Shown here piece by piece: positions 45,472 to 53,046 of a stretch of 64,000 nucleotides of DNA. Under the pieces are notes generated by a model that made no database searches, had not been told where the DNA came from, and was given only the letters and a program-made list of their open reading frames with translations. The position numbers and the translations under genes were made by a program. Source of the stretch: Crassaminicella profunda (GTDB lineage Bacteria; Bacillota; Clostridia; Peptostreptococcales; Thermotaleaceae); contig NZ_CP082326.1 in NCBI RefSeq assembly GCF_019884785.1, positions 2,163,355-2,227,354 on the forward strand, given 5' to 3'. How positions within the stretch are numbered: the stretch's first letter is position 1; each line of letters opens with the position of its first letter.

Positions 45472-45517
45472 TATCAAGAAGTTCAATTCCCAGCTCTCTA
45501 TAATTGTTGTTTTTCAT
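45467..45517 (-). CDS. 16-codon leader ORF
   Basis: Encodes MKNNNYRELGIELLDK behind an excellent AAGGAGAG ribosome site with a 7-nt gap. It ends inside the hairpin at 45436-45471 and precedes the CD3324-type gene by about 80 nt. It may be a leader peptide that couples translation to folding of that hairpin, or a small protein in its own right. No repeated codon suggests an amino-acid attenuator. Confidence 0.4.
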   Translation of the reverse strand: MKNNNYRELGIELLDK

Positions 45518-45747
45518 AAATCAACTCTCCTTTTTATTTTTGTATCATATTTATTATTTCACAGATTATAGACTTTCTCAATGTAAAAAATTATTATATT
45601 TAAGTTTTCCAATGATCATCAGCATACCATCCCTTATCCTTATTTTAAAATTATTATATACAAAAACTCCCATCCAAATGACACGAGTTTTTATTATTCT
45701 CATAGTGTTGTCCTTAAAATTTATATATTTATGAATTATTTCCATTC

Positions 45748-46194
45748 TTATTCCTTTTTAACTTTATTTATCACCAATTCTCTAAATTTTCGTTCAAACT
45801 TTATGTTATCCTCTTTCGTTCTTTTTGCTATTTTTGTATATTTTTTATGTTTCCTTCTCATCTCCTGATTCATATGTCTTCTGCTTAATAAATCATCAAT
45901 GTTTTCATTAGTATATAACCATCCGTTTTGATTAATCACAACAGCTTTTCTTGCAAGTGCCAATGCTGCTACACCATAATCTTGAGTTACTACTATATCA
46001 TCTTCTTTTGTATTGTTAATCAATACTAAATCTGCCATATCTCGTCCTTTATCCACAGTAATAATTTTTGCATAATCATCATATAATTCATGACAAATAT
46101 CTTTAATCATTACTAATGCCACCTTATATTCTTTTGCAACTTTTAATATAATATCTTTTACAGGACACGCATCTGCGTCAACTAATATTTTCAT
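45748..46194 (-). CDS. YaiI/YqxD family protein (UPF0178)
   Basis: A 148-aa cytoplasmic protein with the family opening MKILVDADACPVKDIILK and the motifs DKGRDMADL and VVTQDYGVAALAL. The conserved acidic residues resemble the PIN/NYN nuclease layout, and the family is suspected to act on nucleic acids, but no function is established. It starts at ATG 46194. It stands alone between two intergenic stretches. Confidence 0.9.
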   Translation of the reverse strand: MKILVDADACPVKDIILKVAKEYKVALVMIKDICHELYDDYAKIITVDKGRDMADLVLINNTKEDDIVVTQDYGVAALALARKAVVINQNGWLYTNENIDDLLSRRHMNQEMRRKHKKYTKIAKRTKEDNIKFERKFRELVINKVKKE

Positions 46195-46223
46195 ACCCCT
46201 AACCTTCTTTCTTTATGTTGTCT

Positions 46224-46844
46224 TTAAATTACCTTTTGGTAAATCATATATGAAACAATTAATAGCATACTCATGCAATAGATCACACACATAATATTAA
46301 ATTGCTTATCCATTTCTTTTTTTATTTTCTTATATTCCTCACGATTAACCTTTTTTCTCTTTGGAAGTAATGGAATCATCATTGCAACTAATATTGCATT
46401 TACATATAAAATTAATTCATCATATCTGATAAATCCTTTTTTGTTTTCAAAAAACTCAAATTCAAATACCATACTAATAGTTGCTAAAATACTTATAATG
46501 ATTGAACTATACATAAATATATTTGTCAATAGCTGATTTTTCATCTTCACTTCAAAACGGATACCTTTTAAATCCATATAATACAGGAATAACGTTATTA
46601 TATACAATCCTTCAATTCCCAAAAAAATTGTATTGATACTAACCTTTTTAAATCCTACTGATAGTTCATATAAGCTATATCCAAATAATGTTATTATCGT
46701 AATTACAGTAGCAATTTTCAAGGCATTATTGAATGCATATTGCTCTAATTCATCTTTCTCCATTAATAATAATAGTAAAAATATTGCTGTTATTATTGTG
46801 GCTACTATTGGTTGTCCCTCTAACAATTGTTCTCCTATATTCAT
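46224..46844 (-). CDS. membrane protein paired with XRE regulator
   Basis: Not recognised beyond its architecture: 206 aa with about six membrane helices (near 13-24, 42-60, 72-90, 108-128, 145-158 and 185-203). The stop of the upstream XRE gene and the start of this gene share a base (TAATG), so they are translationally coupled. Such XRE/membrane pairs are common in clostridia, and the regulator usually controls the pair. Confidence 0.7.
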   Translation of the reverse strand: MNIGEQLLEGQPIVATIITAIFLLLLLMEKDELEQYAFNNALKIATVITIITLFGYSLYELSVGFKKVSINTIFLGIEGLYIITLFLYYMDLKGIRFEVKMKNQLLTNIFMYSSIIISILATISMVFEFEFFENKKGFIRYDELILYVNAILVAMMIPLLPKRKKVNREEYKKIKKEMDKQFNIMCVIYCMSMLLIVSYMIYQKVI

Positions 46845-47071
46845 TATTCTTCACACTCCTCTAATATTTGAAAAATCTCATCAACCGTCTTATCAAAATA
46901 TTTTGCTATGGCAAAAGCAAGTTTAAGAGAAGGATTAAAAGTACCTCTTTCAATCTCTAAAATAGTTCCTCTATTCACCCCTAAATCAATTGCCAAATCT
47001 CCTTGAGTTAAATTTCTTTCAGCTCTAAGAACTTTTATTTTTGTATTAAATAATTTTTTTCGCTTTACCAT
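46844..47071 (-). CDS. XRE-family HTH regulator
   Basis: A 75-aa protein consisting of one Cro/C1-type helix-turn-helix (LRAERNLTQGDLAIDLGVNR, then EIERGTFNPSLKLAFAIAKY). The first gene of a two-gene unit with the membrane protein. Upstream lies a strong promoter overlapped by the inverted repeat ATGTTG-N8-CAACAT, a plausible autoregulatory operator. The ATG at 47071 follows AAAGGAGG. Confidence 0.9.
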   Translation of the reverse strand: MVKRKKLFNTKIKVLRAERNLTQGDLAIDLGVNRGTILEIERGTFNPSLKLAFAIAKYFDKTVDEIFQILEECEE

Positions 47072-47092
47072 AAAATACCTCCTTTCAACTGT

Positions 47093-47124
47093 ATCATAAC
47101 ATTTATGTTGTATATAGTCAACAT
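47093..47124 (-). promoter_or_regulatory. promoter and candidate operator of the XRE unit
   Basis: On the minus strand TTGACT (47116-47121) and TATGAT (47093-47098) have a 17-nt spacer. The inverted repeat ATGTTG-N8-CAACAT at 47105-47124 covers the -35 box. Confidence 0.7.
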
Positions 47125-47179
47125 TTTGTTATCTATATTCATCATCATTATTTTATTTTTACCTATTTACATATAAATA

Positions 47180-47214
47180 AAGCATAAAGTTTCCTGATTG
47201 GTAACCTTATGCTT
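47180..47214 (-). terminator. terminator of the GerAB-type gene
   Basis: Arms AAGCATAA and TTATGCTT, extended imperfectly by GTTTCC/GGTAAC, are followed on the minus strand by TTTATTTATAT. It lies about 110 nt past the stop codon. Confidence 0.5.
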
Positions 47215-47326
47215 CCTTTTACTATTTTAGATTATTAAACAACTAATTTTTTCAAATCTAATAATACTTTATCATGCTTAATTAGCCCTTCGTACTCAAT
47301 TTTAAAGCTGATCTTTAACACAATTA

Positions 47327-48412
47327 TCACTTATTTAATAGCTTCATTTTAACTTCTGCTACGATATAAAGGACAATCGGTGTTACAAACTCAAATGGGA
47401 ATGCAAAATACCCCCAAAAATCAGCAATCCATTCAAACATAAACATTGTACTATCATAGAAAATATATGATACATTAGCAATAAATAATCCTATTGGAGT
47501 TACTATAAACCTATAGTCATCAAAATTAAATATCTTTGCAAAACCTCTACTAACTGCAAGTAGTAAAATACTTATTTTTATAAATCCACCTAGTATAAAT
47601 GTAGCTGCAGATATAATCTCTAGTCTTTCAAGTGTTCCTCCAATAGATAATCTAGTAAATGTTTGATACCCTGGAAAAAAATACGTTGAAGTTTGATCTA
47701 CACCTATTACTAAAACTTCTGTTAATACAAGTATAAGTATTAAACTTCCTCCAAATATTAGCCCGTATATATAGGATCTTTTAAAAGACATATCATCTCT
47801 TAATGTTGTAAAAATCATTACAAATGCGATAGTCTCTCCTAAAGGAAATAAAAAAGTTAGTATTCCACCTTCTACAATAGGCTTAATTCCTTCGTTTAAA
47901 ATTGGATAAAGATTTTTCACATTCATTTTAGGAATCACTAATACTATTCCTATACTTAAACCTATAATTATTATAGGTAAGAAAAACTCTGTCCATCTTC
48001 CCATTACTTCGACGCCACTTCTTACTCCATATATACATAATAAGATTAACGCTATATATGTTATTTCTATAGGAGTATCAAGCAGAGATACAGTAATAAT
48101 AAAATGATTGAATACACTCATAACCGACATCATATTGGTTGCCACATAGTAAATCAATAAAAAATTAAGTATCTTGCCCAATGTTTTCCCTAAAATACAC
48201 TCATTCATATCAAATAAATCTTTTTGAGGGTATAGTCTATGTAATCTCGAAAAAATTAACATAAATGGTACAGAAATAATCATCCCCAAAATAATAGCTA
48301 ACCAGAAATCTTGTTTAGCTTCTATTCCCCGTGCAAGTACAAAAGTCTCTGCTACAACAAATAGCGCTATTAAACCTATTGCCTGTTTTTCAGAGATAAT
48401 TTCATGATTCAC
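47327..48412 (-). CDS. GerAB-family spore germination permease
   Basis: A 361-aa membrane protein with about ten spans and the opening ISEKQAIGLIALFVVAET typical of GerAB/YndE proteins in the APC superfamily. In Bacillus these subunits bind the germinant together with GerAA and GerAC, which are encoded alongside. Neither partner gene is present here, so it is an orphan copy. It starts at 48412 with a weak ribosome site (GAGG 9-10 nt upstream) and could use another Met. Its presence supports a spore-forming host. Confidence 0.87.
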   Translation of the reverse strand: MNHEIISEKQAIGLIALFVVAETFVLARGIEAKQDFWLAIILGMIISVPFMLIFSRLHRLYPQKDLFDMNECILGKTLGKILNFLLIYYVATNMMSVMSVFNHFIITVSLLDTPIEITYIALILLCIYGVRSGVEVMGRWTEFFLPIIIIGLSIGIVLVIPKMNVKNLYPILNEGIKPIVEGGILTFLFPLGETIAFVMIFTTLRDDMSFKRSYIYGLIFGGSLILILVLTEVLVIGVDQTSTYFFPGYQTFTRLSIGGTLERLEIISAATFILGGFIKISILLLAVSRGFAKIFNFDDYRFIVTPIGLFIANVSYIFYDSTMFMFEWIADFWGYFAFPFEFVTPIVLYIVAEVKMKLLNK

Positions 48413-48538
48413 CCTTATTCCTCCAAAGTTAGTTTAAATTAGTATTTGCATCCCTTTATTAAATATTACATATTTCAATTAAACAATGGAATAATTGGTG
48501 TTATTTTTAATATCTTTCTATCAAATACGCCGAAAATT

Positions 48539-49861
48539 TTATTTCTTCAATACCTTTTTACATCGCTCTATTATTTCACTGTCTGAAAAATCAAAGTCTC
48601 CATCTAACATAACGATCACATTATCTTTTTTCATCATTACATAATTGTAATCATCATTTAAATAATATACTTCATCAACTTCCCATTTTTTATGATCTCC
48701 TTTAATCACATGATTATAAGACTTACTTAACATTTTCTTTAACATTGCATCATAAATATAATTACATATTTTTTCATTTCTTGCTTTTATATATTCTGTA
48801 TCAATACTTTTTTTGTCTGCTATTTCATAATATGTATAATACTCAGGTACAAATATACTACCTTCTTTTCTTAAATTATTTTTAATTATTTCATTCTCTA
48901 CTCCAAGGTCTGATAATGTGATTACTTTATAATCTTTAAAGTTGACAGCATCCTTTACTCTATTCTTATCATGATTGCTCACTAACTTAATCATCACTCC
49001 AAAAACTAAACTAATTGACAACGCAATCGTTATAGCTAATAAAGCAATAAACATTACAATATTTTTCCTTATTGCTCGTTTTCTCTTCTTTACAAATTTC
49101 TTATACCACACCGCAAATATAACACCACTTATAGCAGGTAAGAATCCTGCAAGATAAATATAGTTTTTTTGATAGGATATAGATTGTCCTATAATTAAAA
49201 TAGTGAATATCAGATATATTAAACCTATAAATAACATACTCTTATTCTTAATTTTAACTGCTCTCCAAGAAGAAACGGGTAGCCCCTTTCCCTTTATCAC
49301 TTGTCTTTTTACTTTTCTTAGATAAAACATATTATATATAAACGGAAAAATAATCATCAACATAAAAAGTGGTGTAAGCATACCCCATAAAGCCATATTT
49401 CTATAAAGATCAGTATAATCAAATCTAACTATGTTAGACAATCCTATCAAAGATACAGGTAATAAAGAAATAAGACTTATAAATTCTGTTTTATAAAAAG
49501 TAGACTTCATTATTTTGTATTCTTCTACAGGATCAATTTCTATGGGTATAAGATCAACCTCTTCTAATGCATAACAAATCTGAAAAACCTTCTTATTTTT
49601 TACAAAAGTCCATCCTAGCTCTTCATATCTTTCTTGATAGGTATTAATCTTTTCTTCATTTGAATACTCAAAAGGAGATTTATAAAAAAGACTAACATTA
49701 AATTTGTATTTTGCAGGCTTAATTTTTCTAAACTCAATTGTAAAGGTATTATATTTTTCTATCAACCAACCCTTTAAAGCCATATTTTCAAGATATTTCT
49801 CAAGGGCCTTATAATCTACAATAGATACACAAAAAGGTACTTTCTTTTTTTCCTTATTCAT
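48539..49861 (-). CDS. DUF2812-domain membrane protein
   Basis: A 440-aa protein. The N-terminal ~130 residues (VSIVDYKALEKYLENMALKGW, then RKIKPAKYKFNVSLFY) match the DUF2812 pattern, usually a cytosolic domain before membrane helices. About four to five helices follow (135-155, 165-190, 210-230, 235-250, 265-290), then a C-terminal ~140-residue soluble part. In many Firmicutes DUF2812 genes lie next to a PadR regulator; none is present here. The function is unknown. Confidence 0.75.
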   Translation of the reverse strand: MNKEKKKVPFCVSIVDYKALEKYLENMALKGWLIEKYNTFTIEFRKIKPAKYKFNVSLFYKSPFEYSNEEKINTYQERYEELGWTFVKNKKVFQICYALEEVDLIPIEIDPVEEYKIMKSTFYKTEFISLISLLPVSLIGLSNIVRFDYTDLYRNMALWGMLTPLFMLMIIFPFIYNMFYLRKVKRQVIKGKGLPVSSWRAVKIKNKSMLFIGLIYLIFTILIIGQSISYQKNYIYLAGFLPAISGVIFAVWYKKFVKKRKRAIRKNIVMFIALLAITIALSISLVFGVMIKLVSNHDKNRVKDAVNFKDYKVITLSDLGVENEIIKNNLRKEGSIFVPEYYTYYEIADKKSIDTEYIKARNEKICNYIYDAMLKKMLSKSYNHVIKGDHKKWEVDEVYYLNDDYNYVMMKKDNVIVMLDGDFDFSDSEIIERCKKVLKK

Positions 49862-49883
49862 TCCTAACTCCTCTTAAATAATT

Positions 49884-50294
49884 TCATTTGAAAAAACTTC
49901 TCACTTTTTCTTTAAATGATTTATTCGTACAATCTTTTTCACACATTTCTAATACTTGCTGTGCAATATTTTTATTCCTACCACCCCAATCACCATGCAC
50001 ATTTTCTGTTCCTGTTATTGCAACCATCACTCTTGTTTCTTCATCGCCAACCTCTGTTAGTTTGATATAATATGGCGTATATCCTCCACCATGATTCATA
50101 AATGATCCAAAGGTTACTCCTCCATACGGTGAAGTCACACCAAAATAAATTTTTACCCTAACCCCTTCTACAGTTCTCAAATCTTCAGTATGCTCAATTT
50201 CCCATCCAAGACCTACAAAATTGGATTTTAGTTGCTTTTCCACATATGCTAAAGGTTGATTATATGTATTTTCCATAATTTTAGCTATTTTCAT
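49884..50294 (-). CDS. hypothetical protein (136 aa)
   Basis: Not recognised. The N-terminus (NTYNQPLAYVEKQLKSNFVGLGW) and the Gly/Thr-rich middle (GVTSPYGGVTFGSFMNHGGG) suggest a small alpha/beta fold, and the C-terminus is basic. There is no signal peptide. The ATG at 50294 has only a distant GGTGG. It lies 22 nt upstream of the DUF2812 gene, so it is probably the first gene of that unit. Confidence 0.6.
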   Translation of the reverse strand: MKIAKIMENTYNQPLAYVEKQLKSNFVGLGWEIEHTEDLRTVEGVRVKIYFGVTSPYGGVTFGSFMNHGGGYTPYYIKLTEVGDEETRVMVAITGTENVHGDWGGRNKNIAQQVLEMCEKDCTNKSFKEKVRSFFK

Positions 50295-50677
50295 ATGTAT
50301 TCACCACCCTTAATTTTCTTGTATTGATTTTATTTAAGTATGATTGTCCTTGTTATTTATCATTTTACAAATCTTCTTCATTAAAAAATATGCAAATTTT
50401 TATCCTGGCAACAATCATTCGTATAATCCAAATTATACCATAATCTATCTGCTTCATAAATTCTTTTTATTTTCACAAAACTCTCCTTATTAGATTAATA
50501 CACTATCTTTCTCTTATATCTATCATAAAGTGCAACGTATAAAATTTTCAAATAAAAATATGCTTATATACTTAAATTCTGGATTTATTATACAATTATA
50601 GATAAATTATGATAAAATAGACAAAGAAATTCCCTTGTCAAAAATACTTATAAAAACTTTTTAAAAGGAGAAAAAAC
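50295..50677. other. intergenic region without a recognisable gene
   Basis: 383 bp of AT-rich sequence between divergent genes. A TATGAT/TATAAT-like box at about 50608-50620 may serve the plus-strand gene at 50678. No hairpin with a U-tract, RNA gene or coding frame with a ribosome site was found. Confidence 0.4.
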
Positions 50678-50959
50678 ATGCCATCAAAAAAAATATTAAA
50701 AGCTCTAAATACAGCTTTAGGTTGGGGAAGTAGCATTGGATTGCTTAGCTTTTGTGTCTACCACTTTTTTATTCATAAGATTTCAGTTTCAAGTAGATTT
50801 TTTGTAATCCTTTGGTCTCTTATGGGGATTATGAGCTTGTCTCGCATTTTAGATACCAAATACTTTTCAAAAAATCCATCTGATTCAGTTCGAAAAGGAG
50901 ATATTTTTATTGTCCTAACAGCTAGTGTGATTATATTTTTAGAAATATTTATTTTTTAG
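50678..50959 (+). CDS. small membrane protein of unknown function (93 aa)
   Basis: Begins at ATG 50678 after AAAAGGAGAAAAAAC. Three hydrophobic helices (about 13-30, 38-56 and 73-92) with short basic connections suggest a small integral membrane protein. No family was recognised. The next small gene follows after 42 nt with its own ribosome site. Confidence 0.65.
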   Translation: MPSKKILKALNTALGWGSSIGLLSFCVYHFFIHKISVSSRFFVILWSLMGIMSLSRILDTKYFSKNPSDSVRKGDIFIVLTASVIIFLEIFIF

Positions 50960-51001
50960 AAACCAACCATTCCTACAAACAAAATCAAGGAGAAATTTAC
51001 A

Positions 51002-51145
51002 ATGGATAAAAATCGTTTGAAACTACTTAATTTTCTTGATAAATTAGAAAACTTTTTAGGAAAAATACGAATTATAATAGCTATAATACAAGCATTCTTT
51101 CTTATATTCATCCTATGGATTGTATTTAAAAGTAAGTATTGTTGA
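51002..51145 (+). CDS. 47-aa single-span membrane peptide
   Basis: The ATG at 51002 follows AAGGAG with 9 nt. The first half (MDKNRLKLLNFLDKLENFLG) is amphipathic, and residues 22-43 form one hydrophobic helix. It lies 42 nt after another small membrane protein and its 3' end overlaps the convergent gene at 51126 by 20 nt. No family is recognised. Confidence 0.5.
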   Translation: MDKNRLKLLNFLDKLENFLGKIRIIIAIIQAFFLIFILWIVFKSKYC

Positions 51146-51329
51146 AAAAATCCCAAAGAGCATATAATATTCCTGCTATCATTGTAAGTAGAGTAAACCA
51201 TCTAATAACTTTTTTCTCCCAAGGGCAAAGCTCTTTAGAACTACTTTTCAACTTATCTTTAAGCACTACTTTTGCACATTTTTCATCTTTACTCCAATTC
51301 CATAAACCAGGCGTTTTCATAAAAATCAT
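51126..51329 (-). CDS. small membrane-anchored protein (67 aa or less)
   Basis: An AAGGAG lies upstream of two in-frame ATG codons (51329 and 51320), the second giving MKTPGLWNWSKDEKC. A polar N-terminal part is followed by one hydrophobic helix near residues 45-60. It is convergent with the 47-aa peptide gene, overlapping 20 nt. Function unknown. Confidence 0.5.
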   Translation of the reverse strand: MIFMKTPGLWNWSKDEKCAKVVLKDKLKSSSKELCPWEKKVIRWFTLLTMIAGILYALWDFFNNTYF

Positions 51330-51383
51330 AGCTCCTTAGTCGCATATCCAATGAATACTTTTTATCCGAAAAACCAACCTTTT

Positions 51384-51911
51384 TTATTGATCATTATCAT
51401 TAAAATTCAATTCTTCCACACTACACCTTAAATCAAAAAAATATCGAACAATCTCATGTTTATCTTTTATACTCTCTGAGAATTTCTTTAGACTTCTCTT
51501 CCCAACTCGTCTATCTAATAAAGCAAAAATATTTAACAGTACATCTGTAGCATACAAGCAATCTTTCACATGACTATTAAAATACACTTCCAAGCTCTTA
51601 TAAAACTCATACTCTCCAAAGATTCCCCTCTTGTTTAATTCTTTTTGTGACAACTCCCAAAGTTCCCTGCTTTCTTTATATTCATTAAATTCATCTCTTA
51701 ATTTTCTATATGTTTTATAATCTTCCATTTCTGCTGTTATGGTGCACATACTAAATACTTCTTTTTTATCTACAGTTATGTATATTCTACCTGTTTGATC
51801 ATGTGCTTTTCTGTAAACAGCTACAATAAAATCCACTCGGTTTTTTAATTTTTCACAAATAAAAGATTCTACTTGCTTCTTGATTTTTGTCCATCTTGTT
51901 CCTTTTTTCAT
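51384..51911 (-). CDS. SF0329-like protein of unknown function
   Basis: A 175-aa soluble protein. The opening (RWTKIKKQVESFICEKLKNRVDFIVAVYRKAHDQTGR) recalls the uncharacterised SF0329 family; this is from memory. The frame begins at 51938, but the ATG at 51911 has AAAGGAG 5 nt upstream and is chosen. The C-terminal half is charged and helical. No catalytic motif is seen. Confidence 0.65.
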   Translation of the reverse strand: MKKGTRWTKIKKQVESFICEKLKNRVDFIVAVYRKAHDQTGRIYITVDKKEVFSMCTITAEMEDYKTYRKLRDEFNEYKESRELWELSQKELNKRGIFGEYEFYKSLEVYFNSHVKDCLYATDVLLNIFALLDRRVGKRSLKKFSESIKDKHEIVRYFFDLRCSVEELNFNDNDQ

Positions 51912-52287
51912 AAATTCTCCTTTATCTTCTTTCTTCATATTCGTTCAATTTATTTCATAAGTTAAATTTTAATATTAAGTTAAAGTTAGTTTTTGGCTAC
52001 CTAATTATTAACCTACTAGTATAAACATTTTATTCAATCCCAAAATTATTACCTTCTAATACATCTTATATCCTATGTTACTAAATCAATCTTCATATAA
52101 TACCATTTCACCACATATTACACCGTCTTCAAACTTACCCATATTATAACATAATATTTACATACATTTCCTTATTTGTAGATTAATTTACCTCTCATAA
52201 TTTAAGCTATAAAATTACAGTAGCCTGTACGCTTGCATTATTTAGAGTAATTAATATTTTTCACTATAAAGGCACAAACTAATATTA

Positions 52288-52299
52288 GAACATATGTTC
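52288..52299. promoter_or_regulatory. candidate LexA (SOS) box
   Basis: GAACATATGTTC is the exact core of the Firmicutes LexA/DinR site (CGAACRNRYGTTYG). It is followed at once by AGGAGG and an ATG at 52313 that opens only a three-codon frame (Met-Thr-Ser-stop). A possible promoter, TTCACT-N17-TATTAG, overlaps it on the left. Confidence 0.5.
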
Positions 52300-52312
52300 A
52301 GGAGGTTTATTA

Positions 52313-52324
52313 ATGACTTCTTAA
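52313..52324 (+). pseudogene. SOS-box-preceded vestigial ORF (3 codons)
   Basis: A perfect ribosome site precedes ATG-ACT-TCT-TAA. Beyond the stop, the same frame continues with lysine-rich codons for about 25 more residues into the terminator at 52364. It could be a decayed LexA-regulated gene, a regulatory transcript or chance. Confidence 0.25.
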
Positions 52325-52363
52325 AAGCAAAAGAAAATTTTTACAAAAGGTTTATATCTATAT

Positions 52364-52405
52364 AAAAAAAGAGCTATGCCTAAAACTTTAAGCACAACTC
52401 TTTTT
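52364..52405. terminator. tmRNA terminator, also facing the SOS-box transcript
   Basis: AAAAAAAGAG / CTCTTTTT arms extended by an imperfect GCTATGCCTAAA/TTTAAGCACAAC stem. It begins 8 nt after the tmRNA CCA end and carries A/T runs on both sides. It belongs to the recurring hairpin family of the window. Confidence 0.75.
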
Positions 52406-52429
52406 CTTTAATTGGTGGAGGCGAGGGGA

Positions 52430-52695
52430 CACATACTCCATTATTTTCTAATGGTGCTGACTATATCTTAGAGTTAAATAATTAATCTACCTAACCCCTC
52501 TGGCGTATTATAGAAGCCTTAGTATAGTTGTTAACTTCTATCCTAGTACATCCAAAGTTGGATGCCTATAAGTCGATACAGAGCTGTTGGATTACTCCAC
52601 ATACTCCTCGGTATTGCCGTCGTCTTTACGTTACGGTTTCACCGATCAAGCCAGATTTTCACTTGTAGTTCACACTACAAGGCGACCCTTTTCGA
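52430..52695 (-). other. group I self-splicing intron in the tmRNA T-loop
   Basis: A 266-nt insertion without an open frame. P1 can form between exon CGAT and intron GTCG, giving the obligatory U-G wobble at the 5' splice site. The last base is G (omega G, 52430). The conserved S segment AAGATATAGTC is present, and its TATAGT can pair with an upstream ACTATA as P7. A TTGTAGT/ACTACAA hairpin (52663-52680) fits P2. The small size and lack of a homing endonuclease mean splicing, not mobility, is what can be predicted. Group I introns in tmRNA T-loops have, to my memory, been described for a few bacteria. Confidence 0.92.
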
Positions 52696-52909
52696 ATCGA
52701 ACCCCTGTCCGAAAGCCCTTTACCAACAGCTTCTCCGAGTGCAGTCATTGTTTTAGATTCTCGTCGTCACAAGCGCCCAATGACAGGCTTTTGATCAGAC
52801 CAGTCCCAATTCTTCTACTTTTGGGTCGAGACACCCCCAAAGTAGTTCCCCACCTTAATGACGTTCTAGTCTAAGCCGTGGGAAGCCTAGGTAGAACGAG
52901 CAGCGTTTA

Positions 52910-52939
52910 TTAGGCTGCTAAAGCGTAATTATCGTTTGC
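52910..52939 (-). other. tmRNA tag reading frame
   Basis: From the resume codon GCA the frame reads A-N-D-N-Y-A-L-A-A followed by TAATAA. The hydrophobic YALAA end is the usual ClpXP-type degradation signal. Confidence 0.93.
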
Positions 52940-53046
52940 GTTTATATTTAGTTCCCCAGTTTTTTAAGGCGGACCCCAAGGAAAAACCTCCACTCGCTAC
53001 TATTGACTCCAAACCCCCGTCGAAACCTGTACGCCCCCATGTATAT

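Larger units (their letters stand above)
52413..53038 (-). ncRNA. ssrA: tmRNA (ssrA), interrupted by a group I intron
   Basis: Transfer-messenger RNA, which with SmpB frees stalled ribosomes and tags the nascent chain. The 5' end GGGGGCGTACAGGTTTCGACG (first 20 nt from 53038) pairs with the 3' CGCCTCC before an encoded ACCA at 52413. The tag frame at 52910-52939 encodes ANDNYALAA with tandem stops. The T-arm is split: the 5' exon ends with AGGGG-TTCGAT at 52696 and the 3' exon begins T-CCCCT at 52429. Joining them gives a 7-nt T-loop, a 5-bp T-stem and a 360-nt mature RNA of normal size. It starts 14 nt downstream of smpB. Confidence 0.95.

Noticed and set aside
45504-45734. 76-aa plus-strand frame with hydrophobic residues
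   Set aside because: No ribosome site, antisense to the 16-codon ORF and its ribosome site, and composition expected from AT-rich spacer.
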